From assembly GCF_003473485.1 (NCBI RefSeq), contig NC_053045.1:36678494-36742493 (forward strand): a stretch of 64,000 nucleotides of DNA. Direction: 5' to 3'. The translations under genes were made by a program, and so were the position numbers. Each line of letters opens with the position of its first letter. Within the stretch, counting starts at the first letter, position 1. Of the stretch, positions 1-11,499 are shown piece after piece. A model generated the notes under the pieces. It saw nothing but the letters and a program-made list of their open reading frames with translations. It had not been told where the DNA came from and did no database searches. Origin of the DNA: Medicago truncatula (lineage: Eukaryota; Streptophyta; Magnoliopsida; Fabales; Fabaceae).

Positions 1-204
1 GATTTTAAAATCTCTTCGCTCCCCTTTGAATCAAACATATGAAAAAGTTATCCATTTTTAAGTTCCATTAGCCTTATTGTTCTAGAATAAATTGAAGTAC
101 TATTGTAATATATGGTCAAATAATGTTTCCCTTCTTTATCAAAACGTAGCAGTATTTAATCTATATTGTAATTGTAATATAATATTTCCCTTTTTTTTTT
201 TTTT

Positions 205-560
205 TTTTTTTATAAAACCAACCCCTTCTTTCGATTGTTCAGCCATGCTATTTTTAAATTTTGAAACATGGAATAAATTGTGGCGTGGAATATACTTTTT
301 CAAGCAAAAGGAGTTCATGGAGAAGTATGCTTTGTTGATTTTATTTTCTTAGTTATGTGGCTTTTGCATTCCTCAACACTAACTGATTTATTTATTTTCC
401 ATACGGGTTTATCAATTTCAGGTACAAGCAGGGTTAGAATTTGTTGAAAACGGTGGTTGTGTTATTTCCATTTTCGATCACTTTGTATTTACTTGTAAAG
501 AAAGTAGGACTTTCAACATATGTAGACTAATGATCTGTAAACGTTAGAGAGGTGTTGATT
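205..560. repeat. Dispersed repeat, copy related to 9236-9480
   Basis: From the phrase beginning ATAAAACCAACCC after a long T tract, through a conserved GTGGCTTTTGCAT segment and an AAGCAGGGT(T/C)AGAATTTG segment, this stretch matches 9236-9480 with substitutions and small indels. No open frame is conserved between the copies, so I treat it as noncoding repeat. The remainder of 1-1290 holds nothing I recognise. Confidence 0.6.
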
Positions 561-1292
561 ACACAACACTACACAGTCCTTTGTCTAACAAATCACTAAA
601 GAAGAGTTTAAGGGAAGAAAGGTCTATAGTTGTAGGATTTGAGAGATAAAATCAAAGTAGGTAGGTCTATACGAGGTTTTATAGGACTTTCATCGAGACA
701 ATTTTTATTTTTTTTTACAAATGAATCATTTACCGTGAGTCATGGGGAGTATCATACTATAAGTTGGTTATATAAAGGCAGGTCCAGCCTTTAGCAAGTG
801 CAAGATGAGCCTCAAACTTTTTTTTAATATAGCATCTAAAAGTGTTAGTTATATGTAATAAAATCTGTAGACACCTCATAATGGTTTGGTGGTAAAATAG
901 AATTCACTTGGGTATTTGGTATTGACGTTCAATCCCGAACATTTGTGTGAATTTGAACCAAATATAAAAGTTTCATTTACATATACAATTATTAGACCAT
1001 TACAATTTTTTTATCAAATTTACAATTTAATATGCATTTCAGAGTTATTAATGAATGTAGAAAACTACTATATACCATGAATTTTTCATCATTTATTTTC
1101 ATTAACAACACAAATTAAATCCGTTAAATAATTAGTATTTTTTTCTTCTATTGTTTTAAATTTGATCATGCATGCCAGTACTAGTTTGCTACTATTTTTC
1201 CCAATATTAGTACTAGTTTGTCACTCTTTAGATAGCAAAGACACTTTTTAAGCAACAACAACCAATATACTTAAGATCCATTTTGCACTAAC

Positions 1293-1344
1293 AAAGTGAT
1301 GATTCTTTTTTCCTCAAAAAAAAAAAAAAGTGATGATTCTTTTT
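1293..1344 (+). mobile_element. Micro-insertion: A-tail with short head, 18-bp target duplication
   Basis: An 18-bp perfect direct repeat (AAAGTGATGATTCTTTTT, 1293-1310 and 1327-1344) brackets only 16 nt, TCCTCA followed by an A tract. This is the structure of a retrotransposed insertion reduced to its tail. Confidence 0.6.
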
Positions 1345-1660
1345 AAGTTTTTGGCGTTTCTTTTTATCATGAACCCAATTTTAATATTAATACAATTAGT
1401 TGTTAGTGAAGTTTAACATAGGTTAGTTAGTTCTACCATACAAACTTATTTTTACTTAATTTATATGACTATTTTTTATGTTATTTACAACTTAAATAGA
1501 TGATTACTATTGCTTAAAAAATCTTGTTTTTCCATTGCAGGTCCGTTTTAAATATTTGAACACGGCCACCGATTTTATCTGAACCGGCCTGATCAAAGGG
1601 CTACAAACATGTGATACTTTGTTGGATCTATATTACTCAAAAGCATTCATGTCATGGAAT

Positions 1661-1990
1661 AAGGATCCTCTCCATTTATAAAAACAAATGGAGATTGTCC
1701 TTAAAAAAGAGATAGGAAAAAAAAGGTGATGAGTTTTACCATTAAATGCATCATACCATCATTCCATTTATAAATTTATCCATTTGTTGGAATTTGGAGA
1801 GAGATAGACAAAAAAAAATAAGTGGTGGGTCAAATCACTAAGTGGGTCTCACCATCATTAATTATTTTTATTTTTTATGTGTCTTTATCTCTTTAAATAA
1901 AACAAATGGAGAAATTTATAAATGGAGAGAATTTTAACCCATTTTATCGTGTCTTTATCTCATCAAATGAAAGAAATGGAGAGGATCTTA
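1661..1990. mobile_element. MITE-like inverted-repeat element
   Basis: The ends are inverted repeats: AAGGATCCTCTCCATTT on the left and AAATG(N)GAGAGGATCTT on the right. Internal copies of ACAAATGGAG are also present. Related flanks (CATGTCATGGA left, CATGTGATGGA right) look like a target duplication. The copy of this locus near 17983-18010 runs through the same flank without the element. No coding capacity. The superfamily is uncertain. Confidence 0.6.
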
Positions 1991-2013
1991 GCTCCCATGT
2001 GATGGATAATACA

Positions 2014-2164
2014 TACACCCTCCGGTCACTAATATAAGCAAAAGTTTGATTTTTAGATTCATTCATTAAATGATGTATGTAGTCTTTATTATAGACTACA
2101 TACGTCATTTAATGAATGAACCTAAAAATCAAACTTTTGCTTATATTAGTGACCGGAGGGTGTA
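2014..2164. mobile_element. Stowaway-like (Tc1/mariner) MITE with TA duplication
   Basis: The element (2016-2162) is almost entirely a foldback. The left end CACCCTCCGGTCACTAATAT is matched in inverse orientation by the right end, and the TIR is more than 60 bp with few mismatches. It is flanked by TA on both sides. The paralogous site at about 14564-14585 and 18005-18025 reads ATACATATTCAATTGC with no element, showing a clean insertion into a single TA. About 147 bp, noncoding. Confidence 0.88.
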
Positions 2165-3120
2165 TTCAATTGCAAATGAATGATATAAATGCAAACCTCC
2201 ACGTTTTCATATGGTTCAGTGGTACTTAATGTTATGCGCATGCTGGAGCATTATTGGTTGTAGGCCAATGTTAAACCAGAATCATTGAAAAAAATTCAAG
2301 TAAATGAAAGGGTAGACTGTTCCGTCATGTGGGTGAAAACCAAATTTCAAGTAAATTTCAACATTTATGGTTCTTTTAATTTCTTAACTGGTCATTATTA
2401 GGTGAAACCAATAATTTTTTTCAGCTGTTTACTTTTCCTTACTGTACGTTATATTGATGATGCCAGCCCTCATGTGGGTCGCATCATTAAAAGATTGGTC
2501 CAACTTGGACCATTTTTATTACGGTTAGATTAAACTATTCTACCAAACTTTATTATGGACCCTCTACACTAAATATAATCTTCAACATTAGCCACAACTC
2601 AAGCAAACAGTAACAACAATGAAGTACTTCTACATCCACTATCACCATAGCCACCACTAGATCCGAATTGGATAGCTTCGGGTCCTTCATCTTGAGTACT
2701 TGAATTGAAAGAACATTGTTGAGGATGATAGAGATAACTTTGTAATGGGTTGTGCAAAGAATGAAAGAACATTGCTTCAATTATATTTACGTCAAATTAT
2801 GTATTTTTGCTCCTTCATCTCTTCCCCTTTCCTTTTTTAATTTCTTGCTTTATATCCCCTAGCTAGGGTTTTATGTGTTTGAGCATTCACTTAATTAAGA
2901 TGAAAAGAGAAATTTAGACTTTTTTATAAATTAAAAAATCCGATTCATTAATCATTCTCTAGCAAATGATTGACATATTCGGTGAAAAGAACACACAAGA
3001 TTACCAATATGGATGATGTGGATGAGCAGTACAAACTGATGAATTAGCTAGAACTATGTTATCTTGAATTGTTGTTTTTTTTACTTTACCTCTTAAAATG
3101 AGATTGCTCTTTTTTATTCT

Positions 3121-3238
3121 GAAAGAAAATGAGATTGTCCCGTGAACTTAATTTAGTTGGTAAAGACAATGCATAGTATATGTAAGGTTCGGGATTCGAA
3201 TCCTGGACATTACCAAAAAAAGAAAGAAAATGAGATTG
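3121..3238 (+). mobile_element. SINE (tRNA-related), truncated, with 17-bp target duplication
   Basis: A 17-bp perfect duplication (GAAAGAAAATGAGATTG, 3121-3137 and 3222-3238) flanks about 84 bp. The insert has a tRNA-like box A region (TTAGTTGGTAAAG), a box B (GGGATTCGAATCC) and a terminal ACCAAAAAAA tail. It is related to the SINE at 15644-15780, of which it lacks the distal part. Confidence 0.85.
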
Positions 3239-4689
3239 CTTGATGGTTAAATAATAGAAAATGGTTGGTGAAAGAAAGAAGGTGGAAGAAGATCAGGAGA
3301 GAGGGACAATGAAAGATAAAGTTGATGGACTAGATTTGGTAATGAACTATATTTGGTGTGGATGGGCAAAAATGATAAAGTTGATAACAAGTTGATGGAC
3401 TAGATTTGATGTGGATGGGCTAAAATAAGATTTGGTGAGATGATCAATCTAAGGGTGAAAAAAAAAAGTCCAAGTTGGACCAATCTTTACATAGGTGCAA
3501 GCTAAATGGTACCCACTCCACTTAGGTCACTTATGACAATTTCAATGCACCTTCTCCTAAAATATATTATTATTTAATTATGAAAAATGTTAACTTGTGT
3601 CCTTAAGACATATGTTAAAGAATCTAAAGTGAAAATTTTGTCGAGGAATTGTATCAATTTATCCTTTTAAAGATTGAGAATTAATGTTTTGTAATAAATA
3701 TTTACCATATATGAAATCCTTAACATATGCCCTAATAATCAAGATCCTTTAATTTTTATATTTCAACGTCGTTATACGAGCAAATATCTTTACAATAACT
3801 AACGTTTAGACATGCACCGTTTTCTGCTCTTTTTATTACGCTAATACATATAAATTATGAACAATGGTTTTACGAAAAAAAATTCTCTTAAAAATGAAAT
3901 TTTGATTTTGATTAAAAATATATGTATAGATATTTTGCATTTTCATATTGTAACGAACTGTACTTATTTTTTCAAAGACAACAACAATATAGCAAATATT
4001 ATATAAATTCTCATCTTTTTTAATGACACCAACAATATAGCATTCTTATAAGTAAATTTTGTTTAAGGGTATATTTAGAAGTGACAAAGTTGGTCCAAAA
4101 CTATGTATTCTCTTTATATATTATATAAATTAGATTAGCTATTTATCAATTTTAACCTTTTATTGATTACTGATCCAATAAAGCAAAATTGCTAATTAGA
4201 TTTTTATTTGGATAATTAATTATTTTAATTAACTGATATGAACTCAATATGAGTGGATGTCTGGATGACTCATTAACTGAATAATGAGAAACCCTAATTG
4301 ATTACCATCCTATATAAGGCTATGATCCCCAATATATCGCACATACACACACATATTCTCTACTCTCCCCATCTGAAAAGAATTTGAGGTAAAACGAGTG
4401 TCGATTGAGGAAAAACCAAATTATCAACCGTTAACTTTTCTCATGTTTTTCATATCATTACCATAGTTCCTTTTCATCATAGGTCCAGGTACTCTTAATA
4501 TCTTTAATCTATATCTTTGATACATCAAACATGTTGTAGATCTGATCATATTCATGCTCAATATTTTATTTGTTTCCTCTAGTTATTAATTTTTGTTTTG
4601 TATTGAGCATCTCCTATGAAATTGATCTTTATTTAGGCCTAATTCTAGCAAGTTGACACAAAAGTGAGCTGCATGTGCTCATCAATCTG

Positions 4690-4947
4690 TTGGCCTTCTT
4701 TTTCTCGGCAAAATATCTCTTTTTGTCTTTTAAATTTGACAAAAATATCATGTTAGACCTTTAAGTTTGTTAAGTTTTAAATAAATTCTTTAAATTTTTT
4801 AAGTTTTAAATAGGTCCTTTAAGTTTTTTTAAGTTTCAAATAAGCCTTAAAAGGATAATAAAGACCTATTTAAAGCTTAAAAAAATTAAAGGATTGACAT
4901 GATATTTTTGTCGAATTTAAATGACAAAAAAAAAGTATTTGGCCTTT
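4690..4947. mobile_element. MITE in repeat copy 1, 9-bp target duplication
   Basis: The element (about 4699-4938) has long imperfect TIRs (TTTAAATTTGACAAAAATATC left, its inverse right) and internal TTTAAGTTTTAAATA repeats. The flanks TTGGCCTTC and TTGGCCTTT form a 9-bp duplication with one mismatch. Copies 2 (about 10875) and 3 (about 16445) read straight through this point, so the empty site is visible. The 9-bp duplication suggests Mutator-like mobilisation. Confidence 0.75.
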
Positions 4948-5417
4948 TTGTTTCTCTATATATACACATGCTACTTGTTGACGAACAAGAGCAGGTTAAA
5001 ACACAAACTTGCTCACCAATCTCACTTGGTACTCTCTCACGCTTACTTTCACTTCCTTCCATGTTTTTTTAATACCCTCGATCCTTTTTTTTTTTACTAC
5101 AAAACAATCCATGCTAAAATAGTACGTAGTACTTTTTCAAACGGAAGGAATATTCATTGTTTTCTTTTAAAGTTTGAGATTTTCCAAAATCTGTGCAGTG
5201 ACCTTATTAATAGTTATTTTGAAGTAGTCACATGAGCGTAATTTTTTTTTAATAAGGTCACTCCTTGTATCTTTTTATATTTTCTGTTCTTTTCATTTTC
5301 TTTGTATTTTTCGGGAAAGAAATTAGTGAATTGAGAGTCTGATTTGGTGTTGGTGCAGGTTCAACTTGCCGGAATGTCAAAGGAAGTTGCATACGAAAAC
5401 ATACACATAAGCTTTAT

Positions 5418-5565
5418 CATGTATTTGATAGTGTCAACTAATACAGAAAACCTATTTATCTAGCTAACATATTTTTACACAATCAATATACGAGTAATGT
5501 GTAAAAATATGAAAATATGTTAGATAGAAAGATTTTATATAGTAGTTGACATTATCAAATATATG
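5418..5565. repeat. Long near-perfect hairpin, copy 1
   Basis: The 5' arm begins CATGTATTTGATAGTGTCAA and the 3' arm ends with the inverse (TTGACATTATCAAATATATG). The arms pair over about 60 nt with scattered mismatches around a loop of about 18 nt. The counterpart is at 17318-17427; repeat copy 2 (about 11450) lacks it. It is either a small MITE or a foldback capable of giving small RNAs. Confidence 0.75.
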
Positions 5566-5840
5566 AAAGAACTTGTAGAGCATTTGGAAGTTTTAACATA
5601 GTCATGTACGGGTGGTTCTGACCAAACCAGACCTCTGCAGCGATGAGGATTCCTCGTCATTTGATGAGTACAAGGGATTTCTAGTTAAAATTATGGCCAA
5701 AATTAAAAAATTTAAACTATTTGTTGTCAAAAGCAATGTCTTATCTTTTGGAGATTCTATCCTGGACATTACCATTACTATTTCTTTTTTTAATCAAGTA
5801 GACTTGTGGGGTGTCCGAGTTCGAACTCAGGTAGGAACTA

Positions 5841-6729
5841 TTACTATTAGGGTTAATTAAGTTTTTAATCCCTATAAATATCTGCAGTTTTATTTTTAGT
5901 CCCTATAAAAATAAATTACACATTTTAGTCCCTACAAAATTTTCCGTTAGTGTTTTTAGTCCCTGTTAAATTAAATATTGTTGTTTAATTATGCTTAAAA
6001 TTTTAAATTTTTTAATGATTTTTTACATATTGTTTAAAACATTATAAAACGCTCCTCCGCAATAAGTTAACTCAAAATTTTATTTTTAAGTCCAAATTTT
6101 CGTTAGGTTTATCTTGAATTTTTGGCGTTTAAAAAAAATATATTTAATTCATTACATGTTAAAAAATTCTAATTTTTTATGAAAGAGATTATTATAATGT
6201 TCTTAACATGTCTGTTAAAAATCATTTAAAAATATAAAAGTTTAAGTATAATTAAACAAATTTTAATTTAAGAGGGACCAACACATACTTTTTGTCCTTG
6301 TAAAATTAAAATTTGCTTAATTGTGCTTAAACTTTTAAATTTTCAACATAGTTTTTACATACTTATTTAGAACATTATACAAAGTTCCTCTGCAAAAAGA
6401 GAGCTCAAAATTTTATTATTAGGTCCAAATTTTCATTAATATAATCTTGAAAATTTGACTTTTAGAAAAATTCATATTTAGTTCATTACATGTTAAAAAA
6501 CTAAAAGATTTTATAAAAGAGTGTCTTATGATCTTATAAACATGTCAGTAAAAAGTCTTTCAAAAGTTTAGAAGTTTAAGCATAATTAAACAAATTTTAA
6601 TTTAACAGGACTAAAAACATTAACGGAAAATTTTGTAGGGATTAAAAAGTGTGATTTATTTTTATAGGGACTAAAAACAAAACTGCAGATATTTATAGGG
6701 ACCAAAAACTTAATTAACCTTTACTATTA
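5841..6729. mobile_element. Mutator-like nonautonomous element, long TIRs, 9-bp TSD
   Basis: The element spans 5850-6720 (871 bp). Its termini GGGTTAATTAAGTTTTT and the inverse extend into TIRs of well over 100 bp that include inverted copies of TAGTCCCTA(C)AAAATTTTCCGT and of TTTAATTATGCTTAA. It is flanked by a perfect 9-bp duplication TTACTATTA (5841-5849 and 6721-6729), diagnostic of Mutator-type insertion. No transposase frame. A second copy of the same family lies at 56048-56932. Confidence 0.9.
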
Positions 6730-8428
6730 TTATATACGGACAAATCTTTTTTTAGTTATTATTGTTTTTTTTTAGTAGTTATTCGTGTTGTTGTTGTTGT
6801 TGTTATCTTAAAATAAGTATTTTGTTCTACGTTGTTTTCCATTATATTTGCTTGATATATTCATTTTGTTGTCTTTTTATTTTGGTGTTTTTTGTATTCG
6901 TATTATTTACCATTATATTTAATATCAATCTTAATTATTTTATAGTTGGGTGAAGGCAACAACTTGAGCATAAAGGAACTTGCAAAGAACTACTTATGAC
7001 AACATTGAAGTTTATGTCATCATAATAACATGAACAAGAAGTTGTTAGCTGCCAGTGATCAAAAGTTACAAATACTTTATTTATTTATCTACAACTTTTC
7101 GATTAATGTATCTTTGGTTTACCTCGTTTTAAAAATTTATTTATCTATAAAGTGTTGAAACAATCAAACAATATCTTCAATCCTACTGGAAGATGCAAAT
7201 CTATGTTTCTTTTTTCTTCTTAATTAAGATAGTACTATGTTTTTTTTTTTTTTTTTTTTTGACAAAAGATAGTACTATGTATAATGGACAAATAACAATA
7301 ATCGTATTCTTATCGTTTTTTTGTTTTGTTTTGGTAATTCTAGTTAAAAAGGTGGATCTAGCATCGTGAAGTATAGGCCTACACCGCGAACCATTTTTTT
7401 TTTTCCTAAATCTTTGGGAAATGGACGCCTATGAATATTGAACTCCTAGGTCAGTAGAAAAACACATTTTGAGGAGCCGACGAAGGCAAAAACACGATTT
7501 CTGAAGGACTGGAGCAACCGACGCCATTCAAAAGCCAAGAAACCATCAATGATCTTTTTCTCATGCTTTTTTATTCCTGCCTAATCATATGTGTTAGAAG
7601 CTATGATTACTTAATCCTCTTTAGGTTAGGTCATGAAAGATGAATTTCCTTGTAATTAGTTTGTTCATGTAACTTTAAATAATTCTCTTAATATTAAGTC
7701 GATTACTTTGTTATTTTCATTTGGTTAATATGTTCTTGATACTTTTTATATGATCAATGAATACTAATTATAATTTTTTCTATAAATAAATTGATTATCA
7801 GGTCACAATTATTACTAACCTTAATTTTGTTAGCTTGACCTAGTTTAACCTTTCAATCGGTTAGGGTTTTGAACTATAAGAAATTGGGGAGCAGTAACAG
7901 TTGGAGAGTTAATTAGAGGCTAAGATAATATTGGCCTAACTATTTTGATCAAAGGTATTGAAATCATGTAATCAGTAGCACTCTATTCGGAGTTTGTACT
8001 TACTCAATTAATTCAGGGAATGAAACCACTTTCCACCAAGAGGACGCCGAGCCCACCTCTCATCCCAATATGGCAAGAAGTCACTGTTGAGCCATACCTA
8101 GCTGAAAGAATGCTCACCGCGGCAACTTCTTGTGTCAAGTGTCTCTCACCTCCACTTTACAATTTTATTTTATTAATCCTAAAGTATTTAAATAGCTATT
8201 TAGATATTGAGTACAAAAAATAAACTATATAGATATTGAAATTGAATTCAACTCTATGATACATTAAATTCAAGCTTATAGCCATAGTTCTTTCACAAAA
8301 ATAAAAAAAACTTATCCATAGTTGAAGTTGAGAATTAAAGGAAATGACTTCATACACAATCCTTCCTCCTACAACCTTTTACCTTTGTAGTAAGCTGATA
8401 AGAATTTTCCAACTACCATTACCAATAA
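6730..8428. other. Intergenic stretch, no supported gene
   Basis: AT-rich and without a recognisable protein. A 67-codon frame at 8020-8223 has a non-AT-rich first half (PSPPLIPIWQEV, AERMLTAATS) unlike the surroundings, and could be a captured exon fragment, but I cannot name it. A micro-insertion lies at 7226-7280. The rest is plain A/T-rich sequence. Confidence 0.5.
7226..7280 (-). mobile_element. Micro-insertion: T20 GACAA, 15-bp target duplication
   Basis: A perfect 15-bp direct repeat AAGATAGTACTATGT (7226-7240 and 7266-7280) surrounds 25 nt, a T tract followed by GACAA. On the minus strand this reads TTGTC plus poly(A). Confidence 0.65.
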
Positions 8429-9200
8429 AACTAGGTGGTTGCTTGATCCGATTCACGGATATACGGTTAAGGGGACTTATCGTTTTCTTACTATTTCCGA
8501 TGAACAAGTATCTGATGTCGTAGGTCTTGATGTGTGGCACAAATTGGTTCCTTCTAAAGTTTCTTTGTTAACTTGGCGTCTTCTTCAAGATAGAATTCCG
8601 ACGAGATCTAATTTGGTGCGTCGTCATGTTTTACAACCAGCTGACAACGCGTGTCTTGGTGGGTGTGGTGATTCTGAAACGGTGGATCATCTATTCATTA
8701 TGTGTGATCTTTTTGGGAGAATTTGGTATCTTGTTTGTAAGTGGCTTGGTGTCACTTGTGTTTTTCCAGGCTCGGTTAAAGATCATTTTTCTCAGTTTAC
8801 TCATTTGGCGGGTTTGCCAAGATCTACTCATTTTTATTTTAATGTTATTTGGCAGGCTTGTAGTTGGGCAATATGGAAGGAGAGGAATAATTGTGTTTTT
8901 AACAATAAGGTTCTTGATCCTTTTAGTATTGTAGAAAAGGTGAAGGTGAATTCTTTTTTATGGCTGTCGTCAAATGTTGTTCCTCTTTCGTTTGGCTTTC
9001 ATGATTGGTGGAGATACCCATACTTTGTATGGGCATCATGTAATTTTTTAGTTTTTGTTTTTTCTTTCTCTCCTTAGGAGCGGGTGTCCTTGATAGGGGC
9101 ATGTTGTTTGTATCAGATATTGGATGATTCATCACGTTAGCACATCTTGTGCGGGGTGAATCATTCCTCTTTTGAGTAATATATTTCATTTTGATTTGTT
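8429..9200 (+). pseudogene. 5'-truncated LINE: reverse-transcriptase zinc-binding (zf-RVT) tail
   Basis: The frame 8439-9077 encodes the C-terminal zinc-binding region of a plant non-LTR reverse transcriptase. Visible motifs are VWHKLVPSKVSLLTWRLLQD, a C-x3-C...H-x4-C knuckle (CLGGCGDSETVDHLFIMC) and AIWKERNNCVFN. It stays open for 212 codons, but the RT and endonuclease domains are absent. The 3' UTR continues to about 9200, with the LINE-typical GCACATCTTGTGCGGGGTGA and TAATATATTTCATTTTG end also seen at 40.8 kb. No clear target duplication found. A relic; the open frame suggests moderate age. Confidence 0.82.
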
Positions 9201-9687
9201 CATTTCTAAAGATACTCGCTTCTTTATTTTTATTTTTTTTGATAAAACCAACCCTTATTTTGATTGTTCAGTCATGCTATTTTTAAATTTTGAAACTTGG
9301 GAATATACTTTTACAAGCAAAGGGAGTTCATGCAGAAGTGGCTTTTGCATCTCTCAACACTAACTGATTTTTATTTTTTATTTTCAAGCAGGGTCAGAAT
9401 TTGGTAAAATTATTTGTTATTTCCATGTTACATCACTTTCTATTCACTTTCAATTGCCATGTTCTTGTAATCATCAATTATATATAAAAAATGGTATTCT
9501 CTTTTTTCATGTGGTTCATGCGCAGTGGTACTTTTAATTTTATGCACATGCAGTAGCACTAGTGGTTGTAAGCCAATGTTAAACCTGAATCATTGAAAAA
9601 GATTCTTAATTTAAACTCTAAAGGACAAACCTCTGATCCGTCGTTTTCGTGTACCAAGCTATGCAATTTTACTTGGAAGTAACATTT

Positions 9688-9725
9688 ATGGTGCTTTACA
9701 TTATTTTTTGAAGGAATGGTGCTTT
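9688..9725 (-). mobile_element. Micro-insertion shared with the 18.4-kb copy
   Basis: ATGGTGCTTT is duplicated around 18 nt (ACATTATTTTTTGAAGGA). The paralogous sites at about 2365 and 14940 read AACATTTA(T/C)GGTTCTTTTA with no insertion. The copy near 18390 has the same insertion, so it predates that duplication but postdates the older ones. Confidence 0.65.
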
Positions 9726-11111
9726 TAATTTCTCAACTGGTCATTTGGTGAAAACCAATATTTTTTCAGCTGTTTACTGTACGTTATATTGATGATGCCA
9801 GCCCTAATGTGGGTGACATACTAGTGTATGCAGTATGTACTATTTTTCACTTTTTTCCATGTTAGTTTTGTATTTTTTATTGGTTCAATATCCTCCTTTT
9901 AACAATAATATACTTGTTGATTAAACTTTAATACAAGGAACTGATATAAGCTTTTTGCCAAATGAAGAGAAAGTGTGCTATAAAAATAATATTCATGAGT
10001 AACAAAGAATACACATTTATACTACATGGGTGCTACAAAAATAATGCTGTATGGGTTCAACTTTGTTGATCTGTAACTTTTTTATTGTTTTTATTTTCAC
10101 ACAACTTATGGATTTTGTCATTGAATTAAAGAAGAGATTATACTTAAAAATATGGGTTTGTCTAATATGAACTTGAAAAACAAAGTATTAAATATGGATC
10201 TTTACCATATTCAATAAACAATGAATTTTATAATAATAAAAATTGTATAACAAGGAAATTTTTTATATAGAGGGAAATTGATAAATCATTCACATTTTTT
10301 TAAATAGTATCTTTCAAATTCAAATTAAGAATATTATTAATGTTAATAATATTATAACAACATAAATTGAATTTGAAGAATTCATATAAATCTTCCAAAT
10401 TTCCTCAAAAATTCTTTTCAATATATAATTTTTGAACTCACATAAATTAAGGAGATTCTATATTATGAAGAAAAATAAATCATCAAATCCTTCCGCTCCT
10501 AAAGCTCTTTATTTTCTTCAATTTGCTCATTGTTTTTTTCTAAACCCTCCCAGCCCTTTTCCCTCCAAACTAGCAAAAAAACAAAAATAATTTTACAACT
10601 ATAATGCACAATGGCCCTGTTGAAAATCAAAGAAGAACCAGAAAATGGATAACTATAATGAAAAACTTGCAATATCTAGAAAAGGATACCGAACTCAAAA
10701 TAATTGGAAGTATTGTACCTCCTCTGAAAATCAATACCCACTTCACAAATTAAATCTACCTAAATGCAAAAATAAAATAAAATGAATAAACAATAATAAT
10801 AATAATACCGTTCACACTCACAACCTTCCAAGAATCCAACTCATACACATGTGTAATAGCTGATGTACAATCATTCGGTCTTAATTTTCTCTCTCTCTTT
10901 ATATAGACATGCTACTTTTTGATGAACAACAGAAGAGGTTAGAACAAAATTATAAGAGAGAATGAATTGTTCTTCAAATAATATAGAAAACAGTGAACAA
11001 GAGTATTCCCTCACCAATCTCACTTGGTATTCTCTCACGCTTACTTTCACTTCCATTTTTTTCAACTTTCCTTTCTTCTGTATGTGAGAACAATTATTTT
11101 GTTTTACAAGA

Positions 11112-11156
11112 TATTTAGTTAGGGTTCCCTAAAAAAAAAGGTATTTAGTTAGGGTT
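11112..11156 (+). mobile_element. Micro-insertion, 15-bp target duplication
   Basis: A perfect 15-bp repeat TATTTAGTTAGGGTT (11112-11126 and 11142-11156) brackets 15 nt: CCCT, an A tract and GG. Confidence 0.55.
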
Positions 11157-11499
11157 ACGAGCCCACCCCTTCTTTTGTTTAATTTAATACCCTCAAACCA
11201 TTTTTTTTAATAAAACAATCGATACTAACATAGAAATACTTTTTCAAATGGAATATTCATCGTTTTCTTTTAAATTTTGAGATTTTCCAAAATTTGTGCA
11301 GCGACCTTATTTAAAGTTATTTTGAAGTAGTCACTTGAGCATACTTTTTTTCATTTTGTTTTTCTATTTTTTTCGGGAAGAAATTTAATGAATTAAGAGA
11401 GTCTATTTGGTGTTGGTGCAGGTTTATAACTTGCCGGAAGTATACGAGAACATAGTACATGAAATACCGCATTTGGATTCTATCTCAAAGTTGAACATA

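Larger units (their letters stand above)
2165..5860. repeat. Triplicated noncoding unit, copy 1
   Basis: Landmarks shared with copy 3 (14578-17880), and in part with copy 2, occur in the same order: CAATTGCAAATG; a GTTTACT(G/T)TACGTTATA block near 2430-2460; CACTTATGACAATTTCAATG near 3520; GATAATTAATTATTTTAATT near 4210; TATATAAGG near 4311; CTCACTTGGTACTCTCTCA near 5021; and GACCAAACCAGACCTCTG near 5618. The short frames inside are not conserved between copies. It contains a SINE (3138), a MITE (4699) and a hairpin (5418). Confidence 0.65.

Noticed and set aside
92..352. 86-codon frame in the first repeat copy
   Set aside because: Translates a poly-T tract (run of Phe) and is not conserved in the related copy at 9236.
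2553..2780. 75-codon frame on the minus strand
   Set aside because: No recognisable domain, inside noncoding repeat copy 1, not open in the other copies.
3138..3221. Functional tRNA genes at the SINE box A/B sequences (also 15644, 51160, 58329)
   Set aside because: No acceptor or anticodon stem can be completed, and each ends in an A tail; the first three also have clear target duplications, so they are SINEs.
4921..5235. 104-codon frame
   Set aside because: Starts inside a MITE and continues into repeat sequence; copies 2 and 3 have frameshifts and stops.
5612..5860. 82-codon frame near GACCAAACCAGACC
   Set aside because: Copy 3 (17496-17830) has an insertion that breaks the frame; no family resemblance.
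8626..8934. 102-codon frame overlapping the LINE fragment
   Set aside because: Out of frame with the zf-RVT reading, hydrophobic nonsense translation.
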